A stretch of 64,000 nt of DNA, from assembly GCF_030272615.1 (NCBI RefSeq), contig NC_081413.1:158911349-158975348 (forward strand). The letters run 5' to 3'. Shown here one piece after another: positions 62,242 to 64,000 of this stretch. The stretch comes from Cryptomeria japonica. Its lineage: Eukaryota; Streptophyta; Pinopsida; Cupressales; Cupressaceae. Position 1 is the first letter of the stretch. Every line of letters begins with the position of its first letter. The notes beneath the pieces are model-generated. The model searched no databases. It was not told the DNA's origin and saw only the letters and a program-made list of their open reading frames with translations. The position numbers and the translations under genes are program-made.

Positions 62242-63525
62242 TGTTGGCATTATGGATGAATTGATTATGTGTTGCATTGATGTTTTGTCATCGATGTCAA
62301 CACTATTTGTTATGGTTGGTTACCGACAAACAAGTTTTTGTTACCGGTAGAAGATCTAGTGTTACCAGCAGAAGAGACTATCTGTTGGACACTTCCAACA
62401 TGTTTGGATCAGTGAAGTATATTTGATTTCATGTGTTATATGCTCCATGAGCATGTTTTGGTCAGTTGGTATTGGCTTGGTAATCGGATGCTATCATACA
62501 CTTTGGTAAACCCTTACTGGCACTAGTTTAAGGCCTTATTGGTAGAGCTTTCATTGAGGAATCATGACAGGATCCATAGTTGGTGTTGGTGCAGCTTCTT
62601 CATGGATTTCAGGATGCTGAAGATGTTCTTTGATCGTGCTTCAACTATTTGAAGACATTGCTTTGGCATGGTGGACCCAGAATAGGTTTGGTACCTATCT
62701 AGGTTGTGGACTGTATCATGCTAATGTGTACTCTACACGTTATCGGGATGCCTTGAGATGATTTATAAATTTGTTATTTTTATTTTGGTCTTAAGCCAAC
62801 ATGGCATATCATTGTAATATGAAATCATGTAATGATCTTATTGTAATATCTTTTGGTGGCTGACCTAATTGGTTTAGGCCTTAGGGTTTGTATAAATAAG
62901 AGGTAGAGACTCTTCGTAGTGTATCATGGTTATTGAAAAAGTCATGGTCAAGTAATGTAATGTGCGAATATTATAATATTACTCAGGCAGAGGAGTTGGT
63001 CGATCATTGGTGATCAAATTGGATTTAGAAGAGGATTTAGTCCTCTGACACTGAGATTAACCAGGACTGTAATCAGGCATGGTAGATGTTATTTCTAGCA
63101 GTTCTTTATATTGGATTGTTGTCCATTTATCTTGATATGGTTGTAGCCTCTCTATAGTTAGTGAGACTCTTTTGTAATGAGCAGTACACTCTAGGTAGTG
63201 TGCCTTCCTGCAAGTGTAGGCCCCTCATTGTAACACATATTTTCTACAAAATTATCATCTGACTGTGGGTAGGCTTCTCACATTGGTTTTTTCCTTTCCG
63301 GGTTTTCCACATACAAATCATGGTGTTATGTGGTAAGGTTTCTTTGCATTGATTATCTAGTTAATTGTTAAATTGTATTGTTTACCGGTATCTGTTCCTA
63401 CCGGCATCTTTATGTGCTTTACCGGTACTTGATTTATTTAAGGTTGTATTATGGATTAAACGTTATAATCTGTTAACAACTAATTCACCCTTCCCCCTCT
63501 TAGTTGTTCACCGGTTACCCTAACA
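62242..63525 (+). repeat. 5' LTR of a Copia element running off the window
   Basis: 1284 bp, TGTTGGCATTATGG...CCCTAACA, followed two bases later by a perfect PBS. It includes many TTACCGGT/ACCGGTA motifs and the conserved box near 63283-63345. It shares its start with the solo LTR at 27176-28388 (in reverse). The target-site duplication cannot be checked because the far end lies outside. Confidence 0.9.
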
Positions 63526-63527
63526 AT

Positions 63528-63539
63528 TGGTATCAGAGC
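63528..63539 (+). other. Primer-binding site of the right-hand Copia element
   Basis: TGGTATCAGAGC, a perfect initiator-Met tRNA type, two bases past the LTR end. Confidence 0.93.
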
Positions 63540-63583
63540 TTTGGTCATCTTTTGCAAAAGCTTAACCGCTTGAGGTAGATCCT

Positions 63584-64000
63584 ATGGCAACTAACACTTC
63601 TAATCCACCGGCAACTATTTTCAGAAGAGAAATCCCTAAGCTTCATTGAACAAATTATGGGATATGGAAAATTCGAATGGAGACTCATCTTAGATGTCTT
63701 GGCAAGGATATTTGGGAGATCGCTGAGAAAGGTTACACATCTTATGATCCGACATCTAGCAATCCTTCTCCTGCAGACCTGGATAAGAATATTGAAAATG
63801 ATTGCAAAGCTAGAGAATCCCTCTTGTGTGCACTTACTGATCAACAGATTATGGGATTGACTAATAAATCATCAGCTAAGGTTATGTGGGACAAATTAAA
63901 AACTTTGAATGAAGGTGATCCTATTGTCAAAATTGCTAAACTTGCTGGTTATCGGGTAAGATATGAAAACTTGAAAATGGAAGATAATGAAAGAATTGTT
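63584..64000 (+). pseudogene. Copia gag, N-terminal part, cut by the window edge
   Basis: From the ATG at 63584 (MATNTSNPPATIFRREIPKL) one frame stays open to the window end except for a TGA at codon 22 (63647-63649). YGIWKIRMETHLRCLGKDIW and AKVMWDKLKTLNEGD match the Copia Gag (UBN2-type) core, in which a W...M...L..WE pattern is followed by A...W..L. It begins 44 bases after the PBS, as expected for gag. The stop makes this copy defective unless it is read through. Confidence 0.88.

Overview
This window is plant nuclear DNA made almost wholly of nested transposable elements. I find no intact host gene, tRNA or rRNA. The lineage mix points to a large, repeat-swollen genome: Ty1/Copia, Ty3/Gypsy chromovirus, Ty3/Gypsy Tat-like with two RNase H domains, En/Spm (CACTA), and several non-autonomous LTR elements. 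The long LTRs and conifer-style Copia LTRs make a gymnosperm, probably a conifer, my best guess. That taxon is inference.

Layout. 1-555: end of a Copia LTR plus a decayed primer-binding site (PBS). 675-8070: a complete 7.4 kb non-autonomous LTR element on the minus strand (TSD CACCA) with a coiled-coil/zinc-knuckle Gag-like ORF and a long decayed ORF of unknown function, but no recognisable pol. 8190-10016: minus-strand chromovirus RNase H/integrase/chromodomain remnant. 10022-24225: a complex of Gypsy elements on the minus strand with about 4.2 kb LTRs. One internal region is non-coding (11.3-14.2 kb) and one holds only gag and protease (18.4-20.1 kb). The right LTR is itself split by a 2.7 kb non-autonomous element with TSD CTAAT (20373-23040). 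24230-32143: an En/Spm transposon with TNP2-like and Transposase_24-like coding parts, invaded by a 1 kb inverted-repeat element, a solo Copia LTR (TSD CATTC), a second decayed LTR and, at 32149-38407, a full Copia element (TSD GAGAC). 39730-40256: Gypsy protease scrap. 41396-41850: palindromic subterminal-type repeats. 41860-45300: chromovirus pol with chromodomain. 47515-60301: a 12.8 kb Tat-like Gypsy element (TSD CCAAG, two 1651 bp LTRs). 61835-62216: integrase scrap. 62242-64000: 5' LTR and gag of a further Copia element running off the window.

The most notable object is the 12.8 kb Tat-like element. Its pol frame is broken by one frameshift and one stop. Its ORF1 lacks a recognisable capsid or zinc knuckle. 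Between pol and the 3' LTR it carries, in antisense, a multi-exon plant mobile domain (PMD/MAIN-like) gene. The first intron of that gene holds five copies of GGGACCATGGCGCCC, and near-complementary copies lie in tandem in both LTRs. The second notable object is the 7.4 kb element at 675-8070, whose roughly 1000-codon second ORF I cannot assign to any retroviral protein.

Boundaries were read by eye from LTR termini, PBS, polypurine tracts (PPT) and target-site duplications (TSD). Where a TSD is quoted, both copies were seen. Divergence figures are hand counts.
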